A stretch of 6,079 nt of DNA, taken from the NCBI GenBank assembly GCA_045536155.1, contig JAZSMZ010000051.1, forward strand, positions 1 through 6,079, read 5' to 3'. Position numbers and translations under genes: made by a program. This DNA comes from JAZQNC01 sp045536155 (GTDB lineage Bacteria; Bacillota; Clostridia; Oscillospirales; CAG-272). This document shows, in pieces, positions 1 to 6,079 of the stretch (the first letter of the stretch is position 1; each line of letters starts with the position of its first letter). The notes under the pieces were generated by a model that saw nothing but the letters and a program-made list of their open reading frames with translations, was not told the origin of the DNA and searched no databases.

Positions 1-2120
1 CAGCGCTCAAGGCAGACCTTTATGCCGATGGGATTGACGCTTACGCGGAAGAGATCGTCCTTTACGTTCTCGACCGATATAAGATTTGCCTCGTTGAAAA
101 TATCGAGGATGAAATGAGTTTTGACGATGTTGTTTATTCCGCTTCCTCCCGAAAGATTGCGCAGACGGACACATCCGTTGTTTTTCGATGCCTCACGGCG
201 GATGTAGCGGTATACTACGGCGAAATCCTCGTGAGTGGGAAGATAATCTCCGCTGCCCGCGTAGATACCGTCGCGGAGAGATTCGTATATGTCGTTTTGC
301 TCGTCAAGCTGAGCGGCACGCTCGTCGGGCAGACGGATGTCGCGCACGATGAGCTGTACGTTTTTGTTGTTCAAAAATTCGTTTATCGAAAGGGTGTAGA
401 CCACGTCGCAAACGTCGCCCGCAACTACGTCGAGCATATGCGGCGACACTCCGAAGCATACGGCCGATACGGAGGATGCGCCGATCTTTAACGTCATACG
501 CGAATGCTTGCCTGCACCGATCGCAGAAAGATCGGAAAGATATGCCGATCGGGTTACGAAAAGGGGAGAGGGATTGGATACTCCGTAAGGCTCGAGCAAA
601 CGGAGCTCGGAGGCCTGGCGCAATGTCAGATCGCCGTCGAAAAGCTCGGCATCGATATCGATTGTGCTGACAAGCTCCTCGCTGCTTAAGTGAGTGGCGG
701 CATATTCGTTTATGGCACGTTTGAATTCGTCAAGTCTGGAGCGGTCGATGGAAAGTCCCGCAGCAAGCTCATGCCCGCCGAATTTGAGCAGCATATCCTT
801 GCACGAGCTTAACGCATCAACCAAATTGAGTCCCTTGACCGATCTGCCCGAGCCCTTTCCCGTGTCGCCGTCAAATGAGATGAGAATGGAGGGGAGATTG
901 TATTTTTCGGTGATACGCGAAGCAACGATTCCTATAACGCCGTGATGCCAGCCGTCGGCCGATAAGACGATCACCTTGTCGTTTTCAAAGTCGTGCTCGG
1001 CTTCGATCATCGCGTATGCGCACTCTGCGATGGCTCGCTCCTGCTCCTGGCGCTCGGTGTTTACCGCGCACAGCGAAAGGGCAAGCGCGTTTGCTTTTGA
1101 TGGCGATGATGCGAGCAGAAGCTCGAGTGCATCGGTGGCATTGCGAAGTCGGCCCGCGGCATTGAGTCGGGGGGCGATAACGAAGCCGATGAGGGTGGAA
1201 TCGATTCGGCGGCATTTGCCGTTTCGGTCGGGCGTGCTCGACACTCCTGCCGCTTCGAGCAGGGCTAAAAGTCCGGGACGGGGCGATTTTTGCATACGCT
1301 TGAGTCCCTCGGACACGATAAGTCGGTTTTCGTCGAGCAGGGGCATGACGTCGGCAACGGTGCCCGTTGCAACGAGGTCGGAATATTCGGCGATAAGCTC
1401 GCTGTCGCAGTTTTTGCCGGTCAGAGCGCGCTCGATGGCGCAAACAAACTTGAATGTAACACCTACTCCCGCAAGCTCGCGGAAGGGATAGACGCTGTCG
1501 GGACGTCGGGGATTTACCACCGCGCAGGCATTGGGAAGATTGCTGTGGCATTCGTGGTGGTCGGTGACGATTATATCCACGCCGATCGATTTTGCATACT
1601 CGGTCTCGGCATTTGCTGTTATTCCCGTATCAACGGTGACAACTAACTTGACTCCGTCGTCGGCGAGCGCCTTAAGTGCGCTCTCGCTCACTCCGTAGCC
1701 TTCGCCCGAGCGTGAGGGAATGTAGTATACAACGTCGGCGCCTCGCGATTTTAAGTAGAGATATACTGTGGCGACGCTTGTCACGCCGTCGACGTCGTAG
1801 TCGCCGTAAATGGCGATCTTTTCGCCCTCCTCAAGGGCGGTTATGATACGTGTTACCGCCTTGTCCATGTCGCGGATAAGGTATGGATCGCGAAGACGCG
1901 CCGAGTCGAGCGTTAAAAAATCTCTCGCTTCGGCAGGAGTGCGGTATCCTCTTATATAAAGCAGAAAAGCGGTGGACTGCAATACGTGCAGTTCACGTGC
2001 AATGGCATTTACCGCTTCGCGGTCAAAACTGTCGGCAACCATCTTCCAACGCTTGCGTGTGCTGCGCTTTACGCTATTGAATTTTTGAGTGTTATCCGAC
2101 ATATCTGTGTGTATCCGCAA
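1..2120 (-). CDS. recJ: Single-stranded-DNA-specific exonuclease RecJ (3' end cut by window edge)
   Basis: RecJ degrades single-stranded DNA 5' to 3' in the cytoplasm and acts in recombinational repair, mismatch repair and rescue of stalled forks. Numbering from the ATG at 2102 (700 codons visible), the DHH domain carries YGDYDVDG at 99-106, DTG at 158-160, DHH at 181-183, GTVAD at 247-251 and NAAGRL at 314-319. The DHHA1 part has GWHHGVIGIVASR at 384-396, GSGRS at 417-421 and GGHELAAG at 442-449. An OB-like region follows (about 485-590), then a C-terminal domain (about 600-700) like that of the long Firmicutes RecJ. All expected metal-binding motifs are present, so it should be active. The frame is uninterrupted to base 1, and by comparison with long RecJ proteins of nearly 800 residues only a short tail is probably missing. 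I prefer a TTG start at 2120 because AAAGGA lies 8 bases before it; the ATG at 2102 has no well-spaced ribosome binding site. It follows the FAD gene by 25 bases, so it is probably cotranscribed. Confidence 0.96.
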   Translation of the reverse strand, partial: MRIHTDMSDNTQKFNSVKRSTRKRWKMVADSFDREAVNAIARELHVLQSTAFLLYIRGYRTPAEARDFLTLDSARLRDPYLIRDMDKAVTRIITALEEGEKIAIYGDYDVDGVTSVATVYLYLKSRGADVVYYIPSRSGEGYGVSESALKALADDGVKLVVTVDTGITANAETEYAKSIGVDIIVTDHHECHSNLPNACAVVNPRRPDSVYPFRELAGVGVTFKFVCAIERALTGKNCDSELIAEYSDLVATGTVADVMPLLDENRLIVSEGLKRMQKSPRPGLLALLEAAGVSSTPDRNGKCRRIDSTLIGFVIAPRLNAAGRLRNATDALELLLASSPSKANALALSLCAVNTERQEQERAIAECAYAMIEAEHDFENDKVIVLSADGWHHGVIGIVASRITEKYNLPSILISFDGDTGKGSGRSVKGLNLVDALSSCKDMLLKFGGHELAAGLSIDRSRLDEFKRAINEYAATHLSSEELVSTIDIDAELFDGDLTLRQASELRLLEPYGVSNPSPLFVTRSAYLSDLSAIGAGKHSRMTLKIGASSVSAVCFGVSPHMLDVVAGDVCDVVYTLSINEFLNNKNVQLIVRDIRLPDERAAQLDEQNDIYESLRDGIYAGSGDYLPTHEDFAVVYRYIRREASKNNGCVRLRNLSGGSGINNIVKTHFILDIFNEANLISVENVKDDLFRVSVNPIGIKVCLER

Positions 2121-2128
2121 AAATGCGG
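2115..2128 (-). other. Small hairpin over the recJ start region
   Basis: The minus strand reads CCGCA, TTTT, TGCGG: a perfect 5-base-pair stem with a 4-base loop. It begins directly after the recJ AAAGGA site, and the TTG start codon lies across the loop and the 3' arm. If folded, it would hide TTG and bring AAAGGA to an effective 12 bases from the ATG at 2102. There is no U-run after it, so it is not an intrinsic terminator. The stem is short, and a regulatory role is inference. Confidence 0.4.
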
Positions 2129-2134
2129 TCCTTT
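2129..2134 (-). promoter_or_regulatory. Ribosome binding site of recJ (AAAGGA)
   Basis: On the minus strand AAAGGA lies 8 bases upstream of a TTG codon (2120-2118) that is in frame with RecJ, and 26 bases upstream of the first ATG (2102-2100). The spacing favours TTG as the true start, which would add six residues (MRIHTD) ahead of the ATG-encoded methionine. The site lies within the short gap after the stop codon of the FAD gene. Confidence 0.65.
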
Positions 2135-2145
2135 CGCTTGATTTT

Positions 2146-3729
2146 TTATTCTTTGGGGATCTTGTATCTCTTCATCAGCGCCAGCGCGCATGAAAGTCCG
2201 TCAACGGCGGCGCTGGTGATCCCGCCTGCATATCCCGCACCCTCGCCGCAGGGGTAAAAATTGTCGGCGTCGGGAGAGGTGAGAGTATCGGTTCTTGTAA
2301 TTCTGTATGGCGCAGATGTGCGCGTTTCAAGTCCGGTGAGAATGGCGTCGCGAGAAGCGAAGCATTCCATGCGGCGTGAAAAATCGGTTATTCCGATTTT
2401 AAGCATTTTCGTAATATCCTCGGGCAGAATGTCGCCGAGATCGCAAAGGGTGCATCTGTCACCGCCCATGTAGGTGGGTTCTACCCTTGTCGGATAACTT
2501 CCTCGCTTGCCGTCGAGAAAATCTCCTACCGTCTGCATGGGAGCATTGTAGTTTTTGTCGCCTGCGGCAAATGCACTGCGCTCGAGCGCGCGCTGGAAGG
2601 CCATCGGATCGTCGGGATGCACCTCGACTGCAATGGCGGCGTTCGCGTTTTTGCCGCTGCGCGAAAATGAGCTCATTCCGTTGGTGACAACTCCGCCTTC
2701 TTCCGATGCCGCAGCCACTACCTCGCCGCCGGGACACATACAGAAGGTGTATACTCCGCGCCCGTCCACTCTCTTCGAAAGGGCATATTCGCCTTTCGGC
2801 AAAAGAGGGTGTCCCGCAAGGTCGCCGTAAAGCGATCGGTCGACCTCGCTTTGCAGATGCTCTATTCGCACACCCACCGAAAAAGGCTTTTTTACGATGT
2901 CAAAATTGCGCTCGAAGAGCTTTTTGTATGTATCGCGTGAGCTGTGGCCGGTAGCGGCTATCACCGCCGAGCAGGGAATATCACAGTTTTTGGTGCGAAG
3001 AGCTTTTACCTTGCCGTTTTCGATTATAAAATCGGTAACGGCAGTATCGTATAAAATTTCGCCGCCGAGCTTTCTGATGTATTCGTCGGCATTGGAAACC
3101 ACTTTTTTGAGTATATCGGTGCCGATATGCGGCTTTGCCTCGGTCAGTATCGTTTTGTCGGCGCCGAGGGCAAAGAATTTTTCAAGAACGTATCGGCATT
3201 TTTCGTCGTTTATTCTGGTGACGAGCTTGCCGTCCGAAAATGCGCCCGCACCGCCGGCGCCGAATTGGATATTGCTGTTTTCGTCGAGGATCCGGCTTTG
3301 ATAAAAGCGGGCGACCGCCTCGCTTCTCGATGCGATATCTCCGCCTCGCTCGATCACGATCGGACGGTAACCGTATTCGGCAAGCAGCATTGATGCGAAC
3401 ATACCTGCGGGGCCAAAGCCGATTATAACGGGACGAGCGCTCATCTCCTCATCGCCGAATTGTGGTGTGACGTCGGAGGAACACAGCTCAACACAGTCAA
3501 TCTTTTTTAATTTTTCCGCGCCAACTTTTACCCGACACTCGGCGAGCGCGGTGTAAACGTAGCGGATGTCGTCTCGCTTTCTGGCATCAAGCGAGCGCTT
3601 GTATATCGAAATGCTCTCAATATCACCTGCGCGCAAAATGGGACGAAGACGTTTTTTCGCTTCGGCAATAACCTCTGAAGCGTCGGCCGTAAAGGGCAGG
3701 GCAATATTGCGTATGGCAATCTGTATCAT
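2146..3729 (-). CDS. FAD-dependent dehydrogenase-like protein, COG2509 type, substrate unknown
   Basis: A 527-residue predicted flavoprotein, cytoplasmic since no signal peptide or membrane segment is visible. Residues 1-85 form a small N-terminal domain with the family-like stretch SLDARKRDDIRYVYT (46-60). The dinucleotide-binding fold begins at about 99 with IIGFGPAGMFA (GxGxxG at 104-109) and an acidic strand end, IVIERG (124-129). FGAGGAGAFSDGKL (157-170), AATGHSSRDTY (258-268) and a C-terminal FAD-contact segment CGEGAGYAGGITSAAVDG (494-511) fit the same family. Cysteine pairs occur at FCMCPGG (C330, C332) and RCTLCDLG (C426, C429). In Clostridia this family is commonly encoded beside cdaA and cdaR, but no reaction is established, so none is assigned here. 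The ATG at 3729 is preceded by a weak GGGGA-like site about 9 bases away. The gap to the cdaR stop is 31 bases, and recJ begins 25 bases after its own stop, so it sits inside the operon. Family assignment is confident; physiological role is unknown. Confidence 0.93.
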   Translation of the reverse strand: MIQIAIRNIALPFTADASEVIAEAKKRLRPILRAGDIESISIYKRSLDARKRDDIRYVYTALAECRVKVGAEKLKKIDCVELCSSDVTPQFGDEEMSARPVIIGFGPAGMFASMLLAEYGYRPIVIERGGDIASRSEAVARFYQSRILDENSNIQFGAGGAGAFSDGKLVTRINDEKCRYVLEKFFALGADKTILTEAKPHIGTDILKKVVSNADEYIRKLGGEILYDTAVTDFIIENGKVKALRTKNCDIPCSAVIAATGHSSRDTYKKLFERNFDIVKKPFSVGVRIEHLQSEVDRSLYGDLAGHPLLPKGEYALSKRVDGRGVYTFCMCPGGEVVAAASEEGGVVTNGMSSFSRSGKNANAAIAVEVHPDDPMAFQRALERSAFAAGDKNYNAPMQTVGDFLDGKRGSYPTRVEPTYMGGDRCTLCDLGDILPEDITKMLKIGITDFSRRMECFASRDAILTGLETRTSAPYRITRTDTLTSPDADNFYPCGEGAGYAGGITSAAVDGLSCALALMKRYKIPKE

Positions 3730-3760
3730 GGACGGATTCCCCGTTTTTCACTTAAAGCTT

Positions 3761-5014
3761 TTATACACTTACCTTGATAACGTAGCTGCCGATCTCGTAG
3801 CAGCCGTTCGATCCTTCTCCCCTTACGCTGATGCTTACCGGCAGATCGACAACTCCCTGACCCACCTTCAGCGAGCTTAGATCGGCGGTAACGACGATGT
3901 TTTCACTGCCGAGAGAGCCAACCGTTTCGGAAGGACCGCGCAGAGTCACGCTTATCGATTCTGCCAAAGGAGCAAATTCGATCGAGTTGGGATTTACGTA
4001 TATTATGTCGCTGACGTTGTAACGGAAGGTGGATGTGCCAACGTGTTTTACGTTTACCGTGGCCATGTTTATATCCGATACGTTTGTCACGCCCTCGGGC
4101 AGGCGGATCTCGCGCGTTACCGAGGGGGTAAGAAGCATCTTTTCGTCAATGGTGTCGAGTACGATCTCGTTCATTGTTTTTATCAGCGAGGCCTCGCCCT
4201 TGAGTATTACCGAAGAGGGCTCGACGGTGATCTCGGCATTGGACGAGCTCAAATATCCGTATTTGTAGGATACCTTGAGCGGAACGACCTTGCTCATAAG
4301 GACGGGAACGGTTACAGTGACGTCGTTTTTCGAAAATGACAGGGCATTGCTCACGATCTGCTTGCCGCTTGCATCTGCCGCAACAAGTCTGCCGCCGTAG
4401 GTGGTGGTGGAGGTGAGGTTGCCGGCATAGATGGTGATAAGGGCCGAGTCGACCTGATTTACGATCTCGCCGGGACCGGTTACGGCAACCTGCGTGATGT
4501 CGGATATAGGTGTGCCGATCTCGTAGGGCTCGGAGATGTTGTAGTTTGTTAGCTGGATCTTTACGTCGACCGTGGCGGTGACTGTGCGGTCGAAATCGAC
4601 GACGATTGTGCGGAGCGACTGGTCGACAAGCTCGGCCGATCCCGGATATGTCACGTCGATGTCGAAGGTGTATTCGCCTGCACGGTTGACTTTTGTGGCA
4701 TCGACCGTCGCCTTGAAGCTGTCGGTGGAAAGCTTGTCGAGCTCGCGTGAGCGACCCGATACGGTAACGTCAACGGTATAGTCAAAATCGTTTAAGGGGA
4801 GGTATTTGTCGGAGGTCAGTATCTGCACGGGGATGTCGGAAAACTGCTCTGTTTTGGTCACGTCTTCCTGAGCACCTGCGTAAAGCCAGATGAAAAAGGC
4901 GATCACCAATGCCGCGCATTTGACGAGTATATCGGTGAGCGAGCTTGTTTTAACGGTGTATTCACCAACGGTCTGCTCGACTTTGTCGGCATTGTTCTTA
5001 AAATCTTTTTTCAC
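3761..5014 (-). CDS. cdaR: CdaA regulatory protein CdaR (YbbR-domain membrane protein)
   Basis: CdaR binds the membrane cyclase CdaA and modulates c-di-AMP synthesis. The 417-residue protein has a short cytoplasmic N-terminus, one membrane segment at about 28-47 (ending in FFIWLYAG), and then an extracytoplasmic beta-rich region. I count four YbbR modules at about 53-145, 146-236, 243-325 and 329-417. Each has the same core pattern of strand, glycine, then a short helix: VTVSGRSRELDKL (83-95), VAVTGPGEIVNQV (176-188), VILKGEASLIKTM (269-281) and VTLRGPSETVGSL (356-368). The size fits the family. The start is GTG at 5014, with a full AAAGGAGG 9 bases upstream, and it overlaps the cdaA stop as GTGA, so translational coupling is likely. 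The protein ends at a TAA with a second in-frame TAA two codons later. Adjacency to cdaA makes the identity secure; the exact module boundaries are approximate. Confidence 0.95.
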   Translation of the reverse strand: MKKDFKNNADKVEQTVGEYTVKTSSLTDILVKCAALVIAFFIWLYAGAQEDVTKTEQFSDIPVQILTSDKYLPLNDFDYTVDVTVSGRSRELDKLSTDSFKATVDATKVNRAGEYTFDIDVTYPGSAELVDQSLRTIVVDFDRTVTATVDVKIQLTNYNISEPYEIGTPISDITQVAVTGPGEIVNQVDSALITIYAGNLTSTTTYGGRLVAADASGKQIVSNALSFSKNDVTVTVPVLMSKVVPLKVSYKYGYLSSSNAEITVEPSSVILKGEASLIKTMNEIVLDTIDEKMLLTPSVTREIRLPEGVTNVSDINMATVNVKHVGTSTFRYNVSDIIYVNPNSIEFAPLAESISVTLRGPSETVGSLGSENIVVTADLSSLKVGQGVVDLPVSISVRGEGSNGCYEIGSYVIKVSV

Positions 5015-5919
5015 TGTTCGTTACCTCCTTTCGGTTCGGTATCGTTTCCCTTTTTGGGGCTGATGGTAGTGAGAAATCTCTTTTTGAAGGGGGCCGCCTT
5101 TCCTTCTTCCGATATAAGAAGGGAGCGGAGAGCCAGACGCAGGCGGATGTAGTCGTATCCGCGCTCGAGACGTCCGTCGCGTGCGATGGAGATCATGCCC
5201 GTTTCCTCCGAAACGACGATGATGATGGCATCGCTGTTCTCACTCATGCCGATGGCGGCGCGGTGGCGGGTTCCGAGGTCTTTATATATGTCGGTATTCA
5301 TCGAGATAGGCAAAAAGCATCCTGCGGCAAATATCTTGCCGCCTCTTACGATCACGGCACCGTCATGGAGAGGGGCTTTGTTGAAGAATATATTTTTGAG
5401 CAAGAAGGGGGACATCTCTGCATTGAGCACAACGCCGCTTTTTATAATATCGCCCAGCTTTGTGCCGCGCTCGATAACGACGAGCGCACCTGTCTTTTCC
5501 TTGGAAAGATCGAGCACCGCTTCGCAGAGATCGTTGATAACGGCGGAAACGCTCTCGGCATTTTTCTGTTCGGTGATGTTCTTTATACTCTTTAGCGATT
5601 CGCCGCCCATCTTTTCAAGTGCGGAACGAAGCTCGGGCTGGAACACGATAACGATCGCGATAATTCCGACCTGGAAAATAAGCTGTAGGATATACTGCAG
5701 TGCGACCAGGCTGAAAAGCTCACCCAAAAAGCGCAGCGCGAGCAGCAAAACAATACCCAAAGCAAGTCTGCCTGCACGGCGTTCGATGGCAAATTTTATG
5801 ATGAAATAGATAAGTACCGCAACGATGATTATATCAAAAATATCGTTGAGTCCGAAGTCGGACACGGCGGCACGGAAATAATCGCTGAAATCGGTAAACA
5901 TTTTAAGAATCGTCTGCAA
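5011..5919 (-). CDS. cdaA: Membrane diadenylate cyclase CdaA (DAC domain)
   Basis: CdaA joins two ATP molecules to form cyclic di-AMP, the second messenger that controls potassium and osmolyte transport and cell-wall homeostasis. From the TTG start the protein has 302 residues. Three membrane segments are visible at about 28-44, 51-68 and 79-94, followed by FQPELR (93-98), a short linker helix, and the cytoplasmic DAC domain at about 120-250. Its two hallmark motifs are intact: DGA at 186-188 (LHDGAVIV) and RHR at 218-220 (GTRHRAAIG), so activity is expected. A hydrophilic, lysine-rich tail (about 272-302) makes it somewhat longer than the 273 residues of the Bacillus subtilis protein. The TTG at 5919 is chosen because GGGGAGG lies 7 bases upstream. 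The frame extends back to an ATG at 5991, but that codon sits between the -35 and -10 elements of the likely promoter and has no ribosome binding site. The ATG at 5901 is too far from the site. It is first in the operon and overlaps cdaR by four bases. Confidence 0.97.
   Translation of the reverse strand: MQTILKMFTDFSDYFRAAVSDFGLNDIFDIIIVAVLIYFIIKFAIERRAGRLALGIVLLLALRFLGELFSLVALQYILQLIFQVGIIAIVIVFQPELRSALEKMGGESLKSIKNITEQKNAESVSAVINDLCEAVLDLSKEKTGALVVIERGTKLGDIIKSGVVLNAEMSPFLLKNIFFNKAPLHDGAVIVRGGKIFAAGCFLPISMNTDIYKDLGTRHRAAIGMSENSDAIIIVVSEETGMISIARDGRLERGYDYIRLRLALRSLLISEEGKAAPFKKRFLTTISPKKGNDTEPKGGNEQ
5024..5031 (-). promoter_or_regulatory. Ribosome binding site of cdaR (AAAGGAGG)
   Basis: A perfect AAAGGAGG lies 9 bases upstream of the GTG start at 5014 and decides that start. 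It is inside the end of cdaA, where the same bases are read as the codons for Lys-Gly-Gly, so the last residues of CdaA (KGGNEQ) appear to be set by the need for this site. Confidence 0.9.
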
Positions 5920-5926
5920 AATATCG

Positions 5927-5933
5927 CCTCCCC
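5927..5933 (-). promoter_or_regulatory. Ribosome binding site of cdaA (GGGGAGG)
   Basis: GGGGAGG stands 7 bases before the TTG codon at 5919-5917, an ideal spacing. The next in-frame ATG (5901) is 25 bases from the site, so this sequence decides that translation starts at TTG. Confidence 0.85.
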
Positions 5934-5970
5934 GAATGAAAAAAGTCTGCTCAATTATACCGTACATTAT

Positions 5971-5999
5971 ATGATACCACACCAGCGGCAAAATTTCAA
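5971..5999 (-). promoter_or_regulatory. Likely housekeeping-type promoter of the cdaA operon
   Basis: On the minus strand a -35 element TTGAAA (5999-5994) is followed after 17 bases by a -10 element TATCAT (5976-5971), with the extended -10 motif TGG just before it. Transcription would begin near 5964, leaving a leader of about 45 bases before the cdaA TTG. Two perfect TATAAT hexamers lie just downstream (5971-5966 and 5959-5954) but have no good -35 at the normal distance. No intrinsic terminator or strong second promoter is evident further down, so this promoter may serve all four genes. Confidence 0.65.
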
Positions 6000-6024
6000 A
6001 TGAAAACTGTAAATTTAAATATTT

Positions 6025-6046
6025 ATTTATAATATATTTATAATAT
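6025..6046. repeat. Perfect 11-base tandem repeat, two copies
   Basis: ATTTATAATAT occurs twice head to tail with no mismatch, inside an almost pure A/T stretch of about 6010-6049. The period of about one helical turn and the place upstream of the cdaA promoter would suit a curved or UP-type element, but A/T-rich DNA forms such repeats easily. The remaining non-coding sequence from 6050 to 6079 shows no gene, terminator or riboswitch that I can identify. Confidence 0.6.
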
Positions 6047-6079
6047 ATACAGATACACAGATCCGAAACACTTTTTGCA

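Noticed and set aside
649..662. Short tandem repeat of ATCGAT-like units
   Set aside because: It encodes Ile-Asp-Ile-Asp within the RecJ frame and is explained by normal coding with the favoured ATC and GAT codons.
976..1491. 171-residue plus-strand open frame, and other plus-strand frames such as 5186-5809 and 114-491
   Set aside because: They are antisense shadows of recJ and cdaA, serine/alanine/arginine-rich without recognisable motifs, and explained by the codon bias of the real genes.
985..1551. 188-residue minus-strand open frame, arginine- and cysteine-rich
   Set aside because: It lies wholly inside recJ on the same strand in another frame. The RecJ frame there carries the family motifs, and the composition of this one is typical of an out-of-frame reading.
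2115..2128. Intrinsic terminator between the FAD gene and recJ
   Set aside because: The stem has only five pairs and is followed by GATACACAC-type sequence rather than a U-run on the minus strand, and it overlaps the recJ start.
6028..6044. Rightward promoter from two plus-strand TATAAT hexamers
   Set aside because: No -35-like hexamer is found 16-18 bases before either one, and they arise automatically from the A/T tandem repeat.
5920..6079. c-di-AMP (ydaO-type) riboswitch in the cdaA leader
   Set aside because: The likely leader is only about 45 bases and the upstream segment is low-complexity A/T sequence, far too short and simple for that structured RNA.

Overview
The window looks like chromosomal DNA from a Gram-positive bacterium of the Clostridia class. 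The inference rests on the gene order cdaA, cdaR (YbbR), COG2509-type FAD protein, which is familiar from that group, on strong AAAGGAGG-type ribosome binding sites, and on the use of TTG and GTG starts. Base composition is moderate, with a strong preference for GAC, GCC and ATC codons. Genus or species cannot be read from it.

All four genes lie on the minus strand and read right to left as one tightly packed transcription unit. At the right end (about 5920-6079) there is a very AT-rich non-coding segment with a recognisable promoter (TTGAAA, 17 bases, TATCAT with extended TGG). It is followed by cdaA (5919-5011, TTG start), the membrane di-adenylate cyclase that makes c-di-AMP. cdaA overlaps cdaR by four bases (GTGA). 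cdaR (5014-3761) encodes a membrane-anchored protein with four YbbR modules that partners CdaA. After 31 bases comes a 527-residue FAD-dependent dehydrogenase-like protein of unknown substrate (3729-2146). After a further 25 bases comes recJ (from 2120, or from an ATG at 2102, leftwards past base 1), the 5'-3' single-strand DNA exonuclease. The recJ reading frame stays open to the window edge, so only its last few residues and stop codon are missing.

Functionally, cdaA and cdaR form a known pair controlling c-di-AMP, which governs potassium and osmolyte balance and cell-wall homeostasis. The FAD protein often accompanies them in Clostridia but has no established role. The usual third member of the module, glmM, is absent at the expected position and recJ stands there instead, joining a DNA-repair nuclease to a second-messenger operon.

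I do not see a clearly new biological system. The most notable points are the recJ linkage, a small hairpin that covers one of two competing recJ start codons, and non-ATG starts for two, probably three, of the four genes. There are no RNA genes, CRISPR arrays, insertion sequences or transferred-looking segments that I can support.
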